From positions 124,001 through 188,000 of the forward strand of contig NZ_JAIVKU010000006.1 of NCBI RefSeq assembly GCF_020524165.1: a stretch of DNA of 64,000 nucleotides, given 5' to 3'. The notes below the pieces were generated by a model. It searched no databases and was not told where the DNA came from. It was given only the letters and a program-made list of their open reading frames with translations. A program made the translations under genes and the position numbers. Below are positions 17,261 to 25,682 of the stretch, piece by piece; position 1 is the stretch's first letter, and each line of letters begins with the position of its first letter. The stretch is from Guptibacillus hwajinpoensis. Its GTDB lineage: Bacteria > Bacillota > Bacilli > Bacillales > Guptibacillaceae.

Positions 17261-18529
17261 ATGGAACTGGATCAGTTAGAGTTGAACCAGACGTTACAAG
17301 AAAGTCAGCCAGAAGGAAAGACAATTCCATATTTAACAGCACTAATTGGATGGAGTCTTCCCGCAATTGAGGCCTGTGACAAGTTAAATCGGCCTTTTGT
17401 AGTGGTGGGTCCTCCTGATTTTAAGGATTATGCCGAAAAGCATGACATTACTTTTGTAGGTTGGGAGTTTGACAGATTGAATGAAGGGTCAGACAAACTT
17501 TACAAGCAGCTTAAAGCACTCGGAGCAGAAGTAGCAGTGCCTCTTTATGAAGAGTGTGTCGAATGGGCTGGAGCGCTTAATTCGCGCTTTAGAGAAGAAC
17601 CTAGGCTATTTAACCGTTCTCTTTTACTAAGAGATAAAGGGATGATGAAAAGAAAAGCACAGATGGCCGGAATTAAAGTAGGCGTCTTTGAAGAAGCAAG
17701 AGATAAAGAAGATGTAAAACGCTTTCTAAAAAGAGTGAATGATGCTCTTCTAAAGGTGGATGGAGATAAATATGAGCCCATTCATTGTAAGCCCTTAGAT
17801 AAGGCAGGATCAGTTGGACATCGAGCCATTGATGATCCAGCAGATATTGATGCACTAACAGATAGTGATTTTCCACTTCTCATGGAAAGTCATCTTGATG
17901 GTCAAGAATTTTCATGTGAAGTGTTTGTAAACAATGGAAAAATACAATTTCTTAATATTACTGAGTACGTGAAGCTCGGTTACTCCAATTTCGTGCCGCC
18001 TTCCCCATCACTTGAAGAGAAGCGACCGATTATTCGTAAAGCGATTGAACAATTGATTGAAGCTTTTGAAATAGAAAATGGGGTAATCCATCCAGAGTAT
18101 TTTATTATGCCAGATGGCACGCTTCATTTTGGAGAAGTAGCAGCTCGCGTTCCCGGTGGACACATTTTTGATCTGATTGAACGCGCTTACGGATTTAGCG
18201 CCTATGAAGCACAAATTCTTTGTAGTGATCCAAATACAACGGAAGAAGAGTTAAGAAAGTTCTTCCCGGCTGAAGATGAGGCGTTAGGATATGCTGGCTG
18301 TCTGATGGTTCATCCTCATGTGAATTACATTGAGAAGTTAACCATTCCTGAAGAGCTTGAAGACCATTCCTTCTTTGAGAAGCATGATATGTTTACGCCT
18401 CCGCAAGGAAAAGTGGCTGAACGTGTTGGGTTTGGAAATCATTATGGAACCATTTTCTTTTTTGGAGATGACAGTGCAGAGATGACTCGTTTACTTGTAG
18501 ACTATGAAAAGTATGATTTCTATTTGTAG
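17261..18529 (+). CDS. ATP-grasp ligase
   Basis: A 422-residue cytosolic enzyme of the ATP-grasp fold, which joins a carboxylate (through an acyl phosphate) to an amine. An N-terminal Rossmann-like part has TALIGWSLPAIEACDKL near residue 25. The ATP-binding Lys177 lies in HCKPLDKAGSVGH, the hinge in MESHLDGQEFSCE near 210, and the Mg-binding Glu292 and Arg296 in GEVAARVPGGH, where the usual Asn of E-x-N is Ala. It resembles amino-acid and dipeptide ligases of the carnosine-synthase/L-amino-acid-ligase group. AAGGAGCG precedes the ATG. The next gene starts 32 nt downstream with its own GGAG, so they form one operon. Confidence 0.8.
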   Translation: MELDQLELNQTLQESQPEGKTIPYLTALIGWSLPAIEACDKLNRPFVVVGPPDFKDYAEKHDITFVGWEFDRLNEGSDKLYKQLKALGAEVAVPLYEECVEWAGALNSRFREEPRLFNRSLLLRDKGMMKRKAQMAGIKVGVFEEARDKEDVKRFLKRVNDALLKVDGDKYEPIHCKPLDKAGSVGHRAIDDPADIDALTDSDFPLLMESHLDGQEFSCEVFVNNGKIQFLNITEYVKLGYSNFVPPSPSLEEKRPIIRKAIEQLIEAFEIENGVIHPEYFIMPDGTLHFGEVAARVPGGHIFDLIERAYGFSAYEAQILCSDPNTTEEELRKFFPAEDEALGYAGCLMVHPHVNYIEKLTIPEELEDHSFFEKHDMFTPPQGKVAERVGFGNHYGTIFFFGDDSAEMTRLLVDYEKYDFYL

Positions 18530-18561
18530 CATAATATCTTTACAATAAAGGAGAATTTGGC

Positions 18562-20532
18562 ATGCCATCTGAAGTAACAGAAGGAAAGATTGCAAGGTTT
18601 TCCAGATCACTGACGCGTTTAGAGGAAGCGCCTTCTTACGCGAAATCGCGCTATCAGACAGATGTCTTTCAGGAGGCAAATCGCCTCTTGGAAACCGATG
18701 AAGGTCTTGAATTTTTATACCAGTATGCTCATCGCTTTGATGCGGCTGGTGTCTTCCAAGATGGGCCCTGGGAAGATCCTTCTAAGCTCCAGCCACCGCT
18801 TGTAGCTGGATCATTGCAGGCAAAAGGACTTCCTTATGTCATTGAGATGCTTAGCGATCTTCGTATGCTCGCAATAGCAGAAGGAAAAGGAGATCATCCA
18901 AAGGTTTCTCAAGAAATGGCCATGGAATTCTTAAACGAAGTCATGGCCCTAAACCTTGATTTACTTTTCCCGAATGCATCAGAAGCTTCCCGAATTGAAA
19001 AAAAAGAAAATACGGTAGAAACACAGCGATTATTTCAGTTTATTTCACAGTACCTTTCTTCAAGTGCTTTATCGGAAACGCTTATTTATGAAATTGAACG
19101 CTTAACCGCACAACGGCCGATCACTGTAAAAAGAACAGTATCGATGATTAAAATGGCAAAAGAAATGCTTCGCTCTGAAACAAGTGACGATCAGCGCAGG
19201 ATGCTAGAATCGTACGTTTCTTCAATTGAAGGACCGTCCGAGTTAAGTCGTTCCTATCAGCAACCGAATGAGTACCGCAAACAACTGATGGCGCTATCAA
19301 CAGAAGAGCTCCGAAAAGAGAGTGAGCAGCTTGGTCTCTCCATGCGAAAAACAGGACTTTGTTCACCGCATCATAGTGTACTTGCACGTTTCCTAAGCAG
19401 AAAATCGCCTCATCTCCTTTCCGTACTGCTTCAATTAACTGGGAAGGGAAAAGCTAATCTTGAAGAGCATGCGGAGCTCGTTCATCAGCTTATTAAAGTT
19501 TCGCTCTTTCCATCGACTTGTCAATCAGTTTATGGACTAGCCCTATTGTTAGAAAGAGGCGTCCTTTCTGCTTCACCGGTGATTCCTGGGTTGAGGCGGA
19601 TGATTGAGCTGGATATTCGACCAGAAGTGCGAAGTGCATTATTTAATACGGTTGGTGAAGGAGAAGGTTTAACGGCTAACAGCATCTTGTTAGCGGGTGT
19701 GATTAGTGTTCTCGGTCAGCCGCTTGGTGTTGGACAAGGTCTAAACCCAACTTGTCAGGCCGCAAGAGGAATTAGCCTTTGGGCTCAACATGCGCCTGGA
19801 TACTTGCTAGAGATCATTCCAAGAGCTGCAAGAGATGGGGATATCGATATGGTCTTTGAAGGTGTTCAAATTCATTCGAAAGACCTTCAAGGTGGACTCG
19901 CACCCGATCTCCATCCAGAACTTGATCCTGTATCGCTTGTTCTCGTTCCTCATCTTGATCGCATTTATAGTGAGATGATGAGTAGAGTGGCACTAAGAGG
20001 AGAAGATGGCCATCGCTGGGTAAACCCCGCATTTTATGGCAATTGGGTTCAGAAAGGGTTTAGCACGGTCATTGAACCGATTACAGGTAGTGTCACGGAC
20101 TATCCAGGTTTCGTCAGGTTATTTTATGCGACACACCATCCGGAGTACAACGATGACTACGAATTAATCTACCCGAATCCGGTGGGGATTTTTATTACAA
20201 ATGTTCATGGAAAGATGCTTGGTTTTCATGCGGTTTCCATTCAAAGAATTGCTAAAAGTCCAGATGGAGAATATCGCGTCTACTTTTACAATCCGAATAA
20301 CGATGGTTCTCAAAATTGGGGGCAAGGAATTGAATGTACGGTTATGGGGAAAGGGGAACTTTCAGGTGAAAGCTCGCTTCCTTTTGAAGAGTTCACTTCA
20401 CGTTTATATGCTTTCCACTATAACCCATATGAACAAGGAGATGCTTATGCCGTTGAAGCAGAGAACATCTCTATCGTAAAGTCTCTCGCTAAGGAAAGCT
20501 GGGGACAAGATTACACCTGGATTAGTAAGTAA
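18562..20532 (+). CDS. Unknown 656-aa protein, possible Cys-His-Asn papain-like enzyme
   Basis: No family is recognised. About residues 1-370 look all-helical with no membrane segment or signal peptide. The C-terminal 280 residues contain Cys398 in GLNPTCQAARGISLW, His556 in GFHAVSI and Asn577 in YFYNPNNDG. This order and context recall papain-fold or transglutaminase-like enzymes, where Cys starts a helix and His and Asn lie on strands. Encoded 32 nt behind an ATP-grasp ligase and ended by a terminator. A peptidase, amidase or acyltransferase that works with the ligase is the inference; the triad is my reading and not a profile match. Confidence 0.6.
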   Translation: MPSEVTEGKIARFSRSLTRLEEAPSYAKSRYQTDVFQEANRLLETDEGLEFLYQYAHRFDAAGVFQDGPWEDPSKLQPPLVAGSLQAKGLPYVIEMLSDLRMLAIAEGKGDHPKVSQEMAMEFLNEVMALNLDLLFPNASEASRIEKKENTVETQRLFQFISQYLSSSALSETLIYEIERLTAQRPITVKRTVSMIKMAKEMLRSETSDDQRRMLESYVSSIEGPSELSRSYQQPNEYRKQLMALSTEELRKESEQLGLSMRKTGLCSPHHSVLARFLSRKSPHLLSVLLQLTGKGKANLEEHAELVHQLIKVSLFPSTCQSVYGLALLLERGVLSASPVIPGLRRMIELDIRPEVRSALFNTVGEGEGLTANSILLAGVISVLGQPLGVGQGLNPTCQAARGISLWAQHAPGYLLEIIPRAARDGDIDMVFEGVQIHSKDLQGGLAPDLHPELDPVSLVLVPHLDRIYSEMMSRVALRGEDGHRWVNPAFYGNWVQKGFSTVIEPITGSVTDYPGFVRLFYATHHPEYNDDYELIYPNPVGIFITNVHGKMLGFHAVSIQRIAKSPDGEYRVYFYNPNNDGSQNWGQGIECTVMGKGELSGESSLPFEEFTSRLYAFHYNPYEQGDAYAVEAENISIVKSLAKESWGQDYTWISK

Positions 20533-20559
20533 ATACTAATAAACAAACCTATATAGTTA

Positions 20560-20597
20560 AGCGTCAGGTAAATGATTTGTTTCCTGACGCTTTTTTT
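20560..20597 (+). terminator. Terminator of the ATP-grasp operon
   Basis: GCGTCAGG pairs with CCTGACGC around a 12-nt loop, then T7. Confidence 0.9.
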
Positions 20598-20632
20598 GAT
20601 TTACTTAATTTATATTAAAAGGAGGCGGTCTC

Positions 20633-20929
20633 ATGATCGAGCATGTTGTGTTATTTAAGTTTAGTGATGAAACAACGCTAGAGCAGAAAGAAGAAGGTAT
20701 GAGAAGATTACTTGAAGTAAAAGACAAAATTCCAGGAATTGTTGATATTCAAGCGGGAAATAACTTTTCTGATCGAAGTCAGGGGTTTGAAAGTGGGCTA
20801 ACAGTTCGTTTCGAATCAAAAGAAGCTCTTGAGGCATATGGTCCTCATCCAGCTCATCAGGAAGTTGTAGGCTATCTTAAAGAGATAGGGATGAGTGATG
20901 TACTGGCACTCGACTTTGAATGCATGTAA
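20633..20929 (+). CDS. Dabb family (stress responsive A/B barrel) protein
   Basis: A 98-residue ferredoxin-like protein: the opening IEHVVLFKF and the GPHPAHQEV segment near residue 70 are the Dabb signature. Members form dimeric barrels and some act as small lyases or cyclases; the role here is unknown. AAGGAGG at 20620-20626 precedes the ATG. The following dehydrogenase gene starts 22 nt after the stop. Confidence 0.85.
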   Translation: MIEHVVLFKFSDETTLEQKEEGMRRLLEVKDKIPGIVDIQAGNNFSDRSQGFESGLTVRFESKEALEAYGPHPAHQEVVGYLKEIGMSDVLALDFECM

Positions 20930-20951
20930 GAGAAGAAAGGAGGCTTTACAT

Positions 20952-21953
20952 ATGAAGGGGTTTGTACACGGAGGACAAGCAGGTCAAAGAGGATTATCAC
21001 TGAAAGAGCAACTTGTTGAAGAACAGCCTCAACATGGTGAAGTGAAAATTAAACTAAAAGCTGCTGGCTTGAATCATCGCGATTTATTTATCCCTGATCG
21101 TCATCATCCAGAGGAACCAGATGTTGTACTGGGATCAGATGGGGCTGGAATCGTCATCGCAGTTGGCGAAGGTGTGAAAAAGATTCAGGAAGGTGATGAG
21201 GTGATCATCAACCCTAGTCTTGGTTGGGAAAAAAATGCCGCCATCCCTCCAGCAGGATTTCAAATTGTCGGTTTTCCTGGGCATGGTACTTTTGCAGAAA
21301 CAATTGTTATTCCAGCTTCAAATGCTGTGAAAAAGCCAGAAAGCCTTACATTTGAAGAAGCAGCTGTCATAGGCTTAGCGGGATTGACAGCCTACCGCGC
21401 TTTGTTTACGAGAGGACAACTGCAAAGTGGACAAACCGTCTTTATTCCTGGAATCGGAGGAGGCGTTGCGACATTCTTGCTGAAATTTGCCAAGGCGGCA
21501 GGAGCGCGGGTGATTGTAAGTTCACGAAGTGAGCAAAAACGCCAATTGGCTCTGACGCTTGGTGCCGATCGTGCACTTGCTGATGATGCAGATTGGGGAG
21601 AAGAAACCACTAATGAAAAAGTGGACTTAGTGATTGAAAGTGTTGGAGCTGCAACATTTAATCGCTCTCTTGACGTGTTAGAAAAAGGTGGAGCGCTCGT
21701 TATTTTTGGTTCTTCAACGGGAGATAAAATTGAATTTGATTTGCGTACATTCTTTTACGGACAATATAACTTGCTTGGCTCCACAATGGGAAGCGCTGAA
21801 GAATTTAATGAAATGGTTGCCTTTGTACAGGAGAATTCTATAAAACCTGTTATGGATAGGGTATTTGACCTTCAAGACATTCAAGAAGCATTTGAACATT
21901 TGAACGAGAGTCATCAATTTGGAAAAATAGCAGTAAAGATTTCTAGCTCATGA
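20952..21953 (+). CDS. Zinc-binding-type alcohol dehydrogenase / quinone oxidoreductase (MDR)
   Basis: A 333-residue medium-chain dehydrogenase/reductase. The N-terminal GroES-like domain has GLNHRDLFIP and GSDGAGIVIAVGEGV; the Rossmann domain has GIGGGVATF near residue 173 and a Ser-Arg-Ser-Glu segment after it that favours NADPH. The structural zinc cysteines are absent, as in quinone-reductase-like members such as YogA. The frame is open from 20895, but AGGAGGC at 20939-20945 fits the ATG at 20952. Confidence 0.85.
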   Translation: MKGFVHGGQAGQRGLSLKEQLVEEQPQHGEVKIKLKAAGLNHRDLFIPDRHHPEEPDVVLGSDGAGIVIAVGEGVKKIQEGDEVIINPSLGWEKNAAIPPAGFQIVGFPGHGTFAETIVIPASNAVKKPESLTFEEAAVIGLAGLTAYRALFTRGQLQSGQTVFIPGIGGGVATFLLKFAKAAGARVIVSSRSEQKRQLALTLGADRALADDADWGEETTNEKVDLVIESVGAATFNRSLDVLEKGGALVIFGSSTGDKIEFDLRTFFYGQYNLLGSTMGSAEEFNEMVAFVQENSIKPVMDRVFDLQDIQEAFEHLNESHQFGKIAVKISSS

Positions 21954-21955
21954 AA

Positions 21956-21982
21956 AAAAGGAAGCCAATCGGCTTCCTTTTC
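21956..21982. terminator. Terminator between convergent genes
   Basis: AAAAGGAAGCC pairs with GGCTTCCTTTT around AATC; A-rich before and T-rich after, so it can serve both strands. Confidence 0.85.
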
Positions 21983-21986
21983 AATG

Positions 21987-22511
21987 TTAATAGTAATACG
22001 GAGGATAACCATAACCATAGTAAGGATATGGTCGATAAAAAGGGATTAGACTAAGTGCGGCGATACCAGCTAACGGGAAGAAAAAACTACCGAATCTACG
22101 ATATCGGCCGAATTGTCTTTGCATTTCCTGTTCATCACTTTCTTCAACTTCCTGTGGAATCATTAAGCACATATGCTCATCATCTGAACCCATAATAATC
22201 CCTTCATATTCTACGCCATCTTGCATTCTTACTTTAGCATGGTAGCTATGATAACGTTGACATAGTTGTTTCATATCTCCATGAAGCTGTTTTTCTTCAC
22301 TGGGCATCATCGCGCCTTGAACGGCATTATTAGGCATGTTTCCTTGCATCGCACCTTGAACAGCATTATTAGGCATGTTTCCTTGCATTGCGCCTTGAAC
22401 GGCATTATTAGGCATGTTTCCTTGCATCGCACCTTGAACAGCATTATTAGGTATATTCCCCTGCATCGCACCTTGAACGCCATAATTCATTTGATTACCG
22501 TACATGTTCAT
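21987..22511 (-). CDS. Repeat-bearing protein with Tyr-rich tail, LSM-like core
   Basis: A 174-residue protein of unknown function in three parts. Residues 12-70 are four copies of a 13-residue unit, QGAMQGNMPNNAV. Residues 80-125 (YHAKVRMQDGVEYEGIIMGSDDEHMCLMI) look like a small beta barrel of Sm type. After a hydrophobic stretch (FFFPLAGIAALSLI) the tail is Pro, Tyr and Gly rich. This mix recalls spore coat or surface proteins, but that is inference. AAAGGAGG fixes the ATG at 22511. Confidence 0.65.
   Translation of the reverse strand: MNMYGNQMNYGVQGAMQGNIPNNAVQGAMQGNMPNNAVQGAMQGNMPNNAVQGAMQGNMPNNAVQGAMMPSEEKQLHGDMKQLCQRYHSYHAKVRMQDGVEYEGIIMGSDDEHMCLMIPQEVEESDEQEMQRQFGRYRRFGSFFFPLAGIAALSLIPFYRPYPYYGYGYPPYYY
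22312..22476. repeat. Four 39-bp tandem repeats inside the Tyr-rich protein gene
   Basis: Units start at 22312, 22351, 22390 and 22429, with a partial fifth to 22476. Units 1 and 3 share the same synonymous bases, and so do units 2 and 4, which points to duplication of a 78-bp double unit. Confidence 0.9.
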
Positions 22512-22674
22512 AAGCAGTTCCTCCTTTACACAACACAGGATATTCACCCATATTGAAAACAGTTACTAACCATTAATAATTGGGCGGAATGAAGGCAAAG
22601 ATATGTTCTTTCTTGAAATTTCCATAAAGAAACTATACGATAAGTTCAAATGACCTTAAATACAGAGGTGAAAG

Positions 22675-23343
22675 ATGAAAGGCTTTTATTTAACTAGAAC
22701 AGAAATGGGAACGATTCTACAAACCATTCGTAGGCAGGAAGTGCCAGATCCGATCTTAATGAAGGCAGTTAAAAGATCTGGATGTAAAAAAGAACAGTTA
22801 CCAACGATTTTTAGTAAATTATCAAAAGCTAGTGAAGGGAATTTTGGATTATCGATAAATGAAATAGTGACGCTTGGCAATCAGCTTGAGTACGCAAGTT
22901 TTCGTTCGACTGCTGTTCAAAATTGGGTGAAAAGAGACATCAAAGATTGGATAGGCGCCCCTCAACTGGGGAAAAAATACGCCATCGAGCAAGCGGCGAT
23001 TTTATTTATTGTAGAAGATTTGAAGAATACACATGATTTTGAAAGTATTCGTCTACTTCTAAAGTTTGCGTTTAATAACCCGGCTGATCGAAATGATGAC
23101 CTAATTGATCCCCTCTCTTTTTACACGGCTTATTCGCAACTATTTGGAGCGATCCATACGAAAGTAAAACCTTCTAAGGAAGATCTTAGAAAGAAGGCTA
23201 TGGAGTTATCCTCCATTTTTACAGACCTAACTGAAAAGCAAAGAAAAGATATTGAAAAATTGCTTATCTCCGCCGCGCTTTCCGTTCAAGCTTCTTATTA
23301 TCAATCATTATCGAAACAATATCTTGAAGAGGTATGGAAGTGA
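22675..23343 (+). CDS. DUF1836 protein
   Basis: A 222-residue soluble protein. Residues 75-150, with VQNWVKRDIKDWIG, GKKYAIEQAAILFIVEDLK and FNNPADRNDDLIDP, are the DUF1836 pattern, which starts with a MerR-like helix-turn-helix. DNA binding is therefore likely; targets are unknown. GAGGTGAAAG lies directly before the ATG. Confidence 0.85.
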   Translation: MKGFYLTRTEMGTILQTIRRQEVPDPILMKAVKRSGCKKEQLPTIFSKLSKASEGNFGLSINEIVTLGNQLEYASFRSTAVQNWVKRDIKDWIGAPQLGKKYAIEQAAILFIVEDLKNTHDFESIRLLLKFAFNNPADRNDDLIDPLSFYTAYSQLFGAIHTKVKPSKEDLRKKAMELSSIFTDLTEKQRKDIEKLLISAALSVQASYYQSLSKQYLEEVWK

Positions 23344-23369
23344 GAAGCGTTTTGGAAAAAGGGGAACAC

Positions 23370-23412
23370 AAAAAAAACGAGCTGCTTCCTCCAATCAGGC
23401 CGCAGCTCGTTT
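23370..23412 (-). terminator. Terminator of the BsuPI lipoprotein gene
   Basis: On the minus strand AACGAGCTGC pairs with GCAGCTCGTT and runs into T8. Confidence 0.88.
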
Positions 23413-23415
23413 CGT

Positions 23416-23886
23416 TTATTTAATTGAAAATTCGATCGTTTGTTTGTATTGCTCATCAGTAGCTAGCCACATTTCTAGTGTATAGTTTCCAGGTGCAAGA
23501 TCTTCAATCATAATCGTATATTCAAGTACTTCAGCTTGTTTTAGTTCAACATTCTCTTTTTCTTTTACAAAGCTTTTATTAGCTGAATAGGTTTTCAGGG
23601 CTTCCCCTTTATCATCAGAGAGGACATAGTCATACTTTTGACTACTTGGAAAGTGAATCGTTTGAACTTGCTCCGTTTGATTTTGAAGACGATATAAGAA
23701 GGTGGCTGTATCATGTTGAATATCTTGTAGCGTAAGCGTTGGTTCAAGGGAGCCGGCCACAATACCGGAAGACCCTCCCGACACCTCTTCACTACTTTTG
23801 TTATTTGTGGTCATGAGTGAGTTCTCCTCTCCACATCCAGCTAAAGTAAGGAGGACCATTGTTCCAATCATCACGTATTTTAACAT
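23416..23886 (-). CDS. BsuPI-type lipoprotein
   Basis: A 156-residue lipoprotein: MLKYVMIGTMVLLTLAGC is a lipid-modification signal with Cys18. A Ser/Gly-rich linker is followed by a BsuPI-like domain (about 48-155) of the family named after the intracellular proteinase inhibitor of B. subtilis. It should sit on the outer face of the membrane. The frame is open to 23985, but AAGGAG 7 nt before ATG 23886 and the signal peptide settle the start. Confidence 0.82.
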   Translation of the reverse strand: MLKYVMIGTMVLLTLAGCGEENSLMTTNNKSSEEVSGGSSGIVAGSLEPTLTLQDIQHDTATFLYRLQNQTEQVQTIHFPSSQKYDYVLSDDKGEALKTYSANKSFVKEKENVELKQAEVLEYTIMIEDLAPGNYTLEMWLATDEQYKQTIEFSIK

Positions 23887-24024
23887 TCCATCACTCCTTT
23901 CTTGATTAGACGAGATGGAGATCTCGAAAGTTACAATTCTTTTGAACAAGCAGCAAAAAACAGGATATACAGTTAGATAACCCATATAATAGAGGGACAG
24001 GTTTATTGAAAGGAGATCGATAGA

Positions 24025-24651
24025 ATGAAGCCGTCATTAGTAGATATACATGCCAAGATAAATGATAGAAGTGCAGATGTTCTTGGAAATGAACGGTTCT
24101 ATAAATTTGCTGTTTTCCTACCTTTAATTGAACGTCAGGGAGAACTCCATGTTTTATTTGAAGTAAGAGCTCATACGCTTAGAAGGCAGCCTGGAGAAGT
24201 TTGTTTCCCAGGTGGAAAAGTAGACCGCCATGATCAAAGTCCTAAAAATGCAGCGATTAGAGAAACGTGCGAGGAGCTTGGGATTCTAGAAAGAGAAGTA
24301 TCTGTCATGGGAGAATTAGATTTCCTTGTGACCTCTTTTCAATCCATTGTCTATCCTTTTGCAGGCGTGATTAACGTCGCTTCTGAACTATCTCCTAATC
24401 CAGATGAGGTAGAGGAGGTTTTTACAGTACCTCTTTCTCATTTTATCAACCATCCACCAGAGCGACACGATATTCGTGTTCATGTCCAGCCGGATGACAG
24501 CTTTCCTTTTCACCTTATTCCAAATGGTGAAGATTACAACTGGTCTTCCTCAAGTATGCCTGAGTTTTTTTATCACTATCGTGATTACGTGATTTGGGGG
24601 ATGACGGCAAGGATTTTGTTTCATTTTATTCAATTATTGGATGTGAAATAG
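24025..24651 (+). CDS. NUDIX hydrolase, CoA pyrophosphatase type
   Basis: A 208-residue enzyme. RRQPGEVCFPGGKVD near residue 53 precedes the NUDIX box GGKVDRHDQ...RETCEELG, the arrangement of the CoA-diphosphatase (NUDT7/YeaB) group that splits CoA to phosphopantetheine and adenosine 3',5'-bisphosphate. GAAAGGAG precedes the ATG by 11 nt. Single gene. Confidence 0.88.
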   Translation: MKPSLVDIHAKINDRSADVLGNERFYKFAVFLPLIERQGELHVLFEVRAHTLRRQPGEVCFPGGKVDRHDQSPKNAAIRETCEELGILEREVSVMGELDFLVTSFQSIVYPFAGVINVASELSPNPDEVEEVFTVPLSHFINHPPERHDIRVHVQPDDSFPFHLIPNGEDYNWSSSSMPEFFYHYRDYVIWGMTARILFHFIQLLDVK

Positions 24652-24706
24652 CCATAGAACTCATTTTTTAATTAAGAGCTATTGTGAATTAATTGAAATA
24701 TAGGTA

Positions 24707-24749
24707 AACTAGAAAAGGTCGATTTATGTCGGTTTTTTCTAGTTTTTTT
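24707..24749 (+). terminator. Terminator of the NUDIX gene
   Basis: AACTAGAAAA pairs with TTTTCTAGTT and T7 follows. From 24750 to 24947 nothing convincing is seen. Confidence 0.75.
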
Positions 24750-24947
24750 ATTGATAACGAAAACGATCATGATCTTTCATAAGGTTATTCATTCGGAAGG
24801 TGTGATTTAGTATTAGCACGGTTTGTTGCAATTTTCGATCAAAATTAATAAGTAAACGACAAAAATCAACATCAAGATGCGAATGAATTAATTGGATAAA
24901 AGCGCAGTATAGAGAGAGTGTGCCAAACATTTCATAGGGGGAAAACA

Positions 24948-25151
24948 ATGTTAACCATTATTTTTGTTTTACTTGCCGCGTCACTTGGGTTCTTTATTTA
25001 CTCATATTTCGTAAAGGACTATGCGAAAGAAGTGAAAGGACAAGTTGATGATGTTTATATTAACTTAATGAAAGAACTAAAGACGGTAAAAAAACGTACC
25101 GAAATGTTAGAAAGCAAAGCAAAGTCAGTGAGTGGTGGTCCAAATGAGTAA
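24948..25151 (+). CDS. Small membrane-anchored coiled-coil protein (67 aa)
   Basis: One N-terminal membrane segment (about residues 3-22) followed by a charged helix that could form a coiled coil (about 30-60). Function unknown. TAGGGGG precedes the ATG at 24948. It overlaps the next gene by 8 nt, so the two are made together. Confidence 0.7.
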   Translation: MLTIIFVLLAASLGFFIYSYFVKDYAKEVKGQVDDVYINLMKELKTVKKRTEMLESKAKSVSGGPNE

Positions 25152-25611
25152 GCAAGAAGCAAAAGGAATTGCAGCCGGTCTGCTGTTTGCAGCGGTTCTT
25201 TTAACAGCTTACTATTTTATGTTTTCACAAGCTAAAGCAGAAGAAAATGAAGTGACAGATGCAATGGTCAAACAGCATTTAGAGGAAAATGGCATGGTGA
25301 TGGTTGCGAAGGAAGAATATGAATCTCTTAAAGAAGCAGAAAAGCCTGTCGTTGAACAAGAGAAGGAAACACAGGAAGCTGAGAAAGAGGATTCAGAGGA
25401 TCAGCCTGAAGAGATTAATTTCACCATTAAAGAGGGCATGACGAGCCAAGAAGTGGCGCAAAGTCTTCAGAATAAGAAATTAGTCAAGAAATCGGATGAC
25501 TTTATTAAATCACTCCGAGATATGGATAAAGAAATGGCTGTACAACCAGGAGATTACATCCTAAATACAGATATGTCTTCTGCTGATATAGTAGAAGAAA
25601 TTACGAGATAG
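25144..25611 (+). CDS. MltG-N-like membrane protein without the lyase domain
   Basis: A 155-residue protein. A hydrophobic segment at about residues 8-27 anchors it, a Glu/Lys-rich linker covers 28-95, and the last 60 residues (FTIKEGMTSQEVAQSLQNKKLVKK...PGDYILNTDMSS) match the LysM-like N-terminal domain of the MltG/YceG endolytic transglycosylases. The catalytic MltG domain is absent and the stop is normal. Start ATG 25144 lies inside the end of the preceding gene. A role at the cell wall is inferred. Confidence 0.75.
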   Translation: MSKQEAKGIAAGLLFAAVLLTAYYFMFSQAKAEENEVTDAMVKQHLEENGMVMVAKEEYESLKEAEKPVVEQEKETQEAEKEDSEDQPEEINFTIKEGMTSQEVAQSLQNKKLVKKSDDFIKSLRDMDKEMAVQPGDYILNTDMSSADIVEEITR

Positions 25612-25646
25612 AGAAAACACCCGGCAAACCTGTGCCGGGTGTTTTC
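25612..25646 (+). terminator. Terminator of the MltG-N-like operon
   Basis: GAAAACACCCGGC pairs with GCCGGGTGTTTTC around a short loop. Confidence 0.88.
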
Positions 25647-25682
25647 ATTAGTTTCATTTTATGAGGTTATCTGGCTTAAGGT

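Noticed and set aside
22266..22556. 96-codon plus-strand frame across the 39-bp repeats
   Set aside because: Shadow of the repeat; the minus-strand frame has AAAGGAGG and a balanced protein sequence.
24748..24948. 66-codon minus-strand frame before the coiled-coil gene
   Set aside because: It starts inside the ribosome binding region of the plus-strand gene, has no Shine-Dalgarno sequence and resembles no family. It cannot be fully excluded.
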